Below are positions 44,694 through 45,478 of a stretch of 45,478 nucleotides of DNA, in pieces (the first letter of the stretch is position 1; every line of letters starts with the position of its first letter). The translations under genes were made by a program, and so were the position numbers. A model generated the notes under the pieces. That model worked only from the letters and a program-made list of their open reading frames with translations. It made no database searches and was not told the origin of the DNA. Origin of the DNA: CAZWDL01 sp964632995 (lineage in GTDB: Bacteria; Bacteroidota; Bacteroidia; Chitinophagales; Saprospiraceae); the NCBI GenBank assembly GCA_964632995.1, contig CAZWDL010000056.1:1-45478 (forward strand), given 5' to 3'.

Positions 44694-45125
44694 ATGTATA
44701 CGGATGAGAACAAGTACAGGGAAGCCAAAAAGCGAATGAAGATAAAACAGGAGTTTTACCGGCATTTGGGGACTTACTTTGTCATGAGCTTGTTCTTTTT
44801 TCTCCTGAATGCCGTAACTTCATTCGGTAACTGGTGGTTTTACTGGCCAATGCTCGGCTGGGGATTGGCGGTACTTTTCCACTATGTGGATGTGTTCGGC
44901 ATTCCCGGGGTGCAGCCCATGAGCTCAGAGTGGGAAGAGCGTCAGATTCGCGAAGAGATGAAACGACTGGAAACTGAAGAAGGCACCCGGGGCAGGCATT
45001 TTAGAAAGGAGGGAGAAGAGCGCCTGGAACTGCGGCCCCTGCAGCGTAAAGAACCTCCTGCGCTTCGCGGGCGGGAGGAAGAAAAAAATGGAGGCCGGAG
45101 CTGGGATGAATCCGAACTGGTATAA
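44694..45125 (+). CDS. 2TM domain protein
   Basis: A 143-residue membrane protein with a 2TM domain (residues about 5-85), a family frequent in Bacteroidota, sometimes next to histidine kinases or ABC genes. The sequence starts with a basic amphipathic stretch (YREAKKRMKIKQEFYRHLGTYFVMS), followed by two hydrophobic segments (about 24-41 and 47-64) with NWWFYWPMLGWGLAVLFHY and ending in WEERQIREEMKRLE. The remaining 50 residues form a charged tail rich in Glu and Arg. ATG at 44694 fits the family start. Function is unknown. Confidence 0.88.
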   Translation: MYTDENKYREAKKRMKIKQEFYRHLGTYFVMSLFFFLLNAVTSFGNWWFYWPMLGWGLAVLFHYVDVFGIPGVQPMSSEWEERQIREEMKRLETEEGTRGRHFRKEGEERLELRPLQRKEPPALRGREEEKNGGRSWDESELV

Positions 45126-45188
45126 AACTTTATATAACTTCACAGGCGCTATCCGGAAAGCTTCGAAGAAAACCGGGAAAAACCCCTA

Positions 45189-45231
45189 AGTACACTGTCA
45201 AAACGGAAAGTTACTTATTTGACAGTGTACT
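45189..45231. repeat. Perfect 14 bp inverted repeat
   Basis: agtacactgtcaaa (45189-45202) and tttgacagtgtact (45218-45231) are perfectly complementary around a 15 nt loop. It adjoins element copy 2. Function is unknown; it could be an operator, a terminator stem without a U-run, or an element end. Confidence 0.8.
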
Positions 45232-45233
45232 AA

Positions 45234-45391
45234 TGCTCTGTCCCAGAAGTTCTTTCGAGGAATTCAGCGGCTGTTTTGGTGCTGAGCGAGGCGCTCATGA
45301 CGCGCATAGCTGGAGCTACGTAAGGAATGAGCAACGAAGCCCAGCGCCAAAAGAGGCCAGAATTACCGACAGTTACTTTTGGGACAGAGCA
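45234..45391. repeat. Long palindromic element, copy 2 (TAGC-centred family)
   Basis: A 158 bp imperfect palindrome centred on tagctggagcta (45307-45318). The outer arms tgctctgtcccagaagt (45234-45250) and acttttgggacagagca (45375-45391) match at 16 of 17 positions. The core gcgaggcg, gcatagc, agctacg, caacgaagc, cagaatt aligns with the reverse complement of copy 1, so the two copies lie in opposite orientation near the two ends of the window. Confidence 0.87.
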
Positions 45392-45478
45392 CTAAGTACA
45401 AGGAACGAAGTTTTGACGATCGAATACTCCCTATTGGAAGGTCTGGCGTCTGATATCTGGTTTCTGACGTCTTTTTGA

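Larger units (their letters stand above)
45126..45478. other. Gene-free, repeat-rich right end of the window
   Basis: No convincing gene. It holds the hairpin at 45189-45231 and palindromic element copy 2 at 45234-45391, both framed by the 9 bp direct repeat ctaagtaca (45186-45194, 45392-45400). The last 60 bases contain short repeated words (ctggcgtctgatatctgg, tttctgacgtct). An open plus-strand frame across the element has no recognisable content and is not called. Confidence 0.6.

Noticed and set aside
45233..45478. Open frame running to the window end
   Set aside because: It runs through palindromic element copy 2 and translates repeat DNA with no recognisable protein.

Overview
The window reads as a chromosomal segment from a Bacteroidota bacterium, most likely of the Saprospiria (Lewinella-like) type. 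The pointers are secreted proteins with type IX secretion (T9SS) C-terminal sorting domains (PKD protein, M43-like remnant, reprolysin-like protease), a SusC/SusD locus, TTTG/TAnnTTTG promoters, a fused E1 alpha/beta 2-oxoacid dehydrogenase, DUF1573 and 2TM-domain proteins, and little use of Shine-Dalgarno sites. The assignment is inferred from protein families. No rRNA, tRNA or CRISPR array was seen.

Layout. 1-1.9 kb: an unrecognised small protein with a degenerate repeat of its C-terminal coding segment, overlapping hairpins, a long palindromic element, and a Uma2-family nuclease gene. 1.9-7.7 kb: a sulfur and methionine block holding a MetZ-like sulfhydrylase, an OsmC protein, then a SAM riboswitch followed by a 32-codon leader ORF ending in six Cys codons, a probable attenuator, metY and metX, and a 1-Cys peroxiredoxin. 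7.9-16.6 kb: a PKD/T9SS secreted protein, a 2-hydroxyacid dehydrogenase, a DUF1080 lipoprotein, a shortened PQQ sugar dehydrogenase, an SNF2 helicase and an M43 metalloprotease pseudogene. 17-25.8 kb: pyruvate carboxylase, a SnoaL-like small protein, a lipoprotein, a TlpA-like thioredoxin protein and the Tex transcription accessory protein. 26.2-32.5 kb: a 1362-residue CHAT protease/NACHT-like ATPase/WD40 protein followed closely by a secreted reprolysin-like metalloprotease. 32.5-35.8 kb: a 3'-truncated DsrE-like gene and a badly decayed SusC/SusD locus. 36.3-45.5 kb: fused E1, DUF1573, YaaA, a lipoprotein, a penicillin acylase family enzyme, two small membrane proteins and a repeat-rich right end.

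Three signals stand out. (1) The metY leader combines a SAM-I riboswitch, whose P1 helix closes 10 nt before a polycysteine leader peptide, with a downstream terminator: a candidate two-input SAM and cysteine control element. (2) At least four palindromes of about 160-174 bp (968-1130, 33047-33206, 44340-44513, 45234-45391) are all centred on TAGC-N3/4-GCTA; three share an inner core, while their outer arms differ between copies yet stay self-complementary. Three sit within about 10 bp of a stop codon. Two further palindromic repeat families are present. (3) Several genes (sugar dehydrogenase, M43 protease, SusC, SusD, DsrE-like) have lost internal or terminal segments, joining sequence that should be hundreds of bases apart. 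This is either real decay or assembly collapse, and read mapping would tell them apart.

Functionally, metX makes O-acetylhomoserine and metY sulfhydrylates it to homocysteine, with the MetZ-like enzyme as a second transsulfuration-family protein. OsmC, peroxiredoxin and YaaA add thiol and peroxide defence. Pyruvate carboxylase and the E1 enzyme belong to central and branched-chain carbon metabolism. The CHAT/NACHT/WD40 protein is the most defence-like locus.
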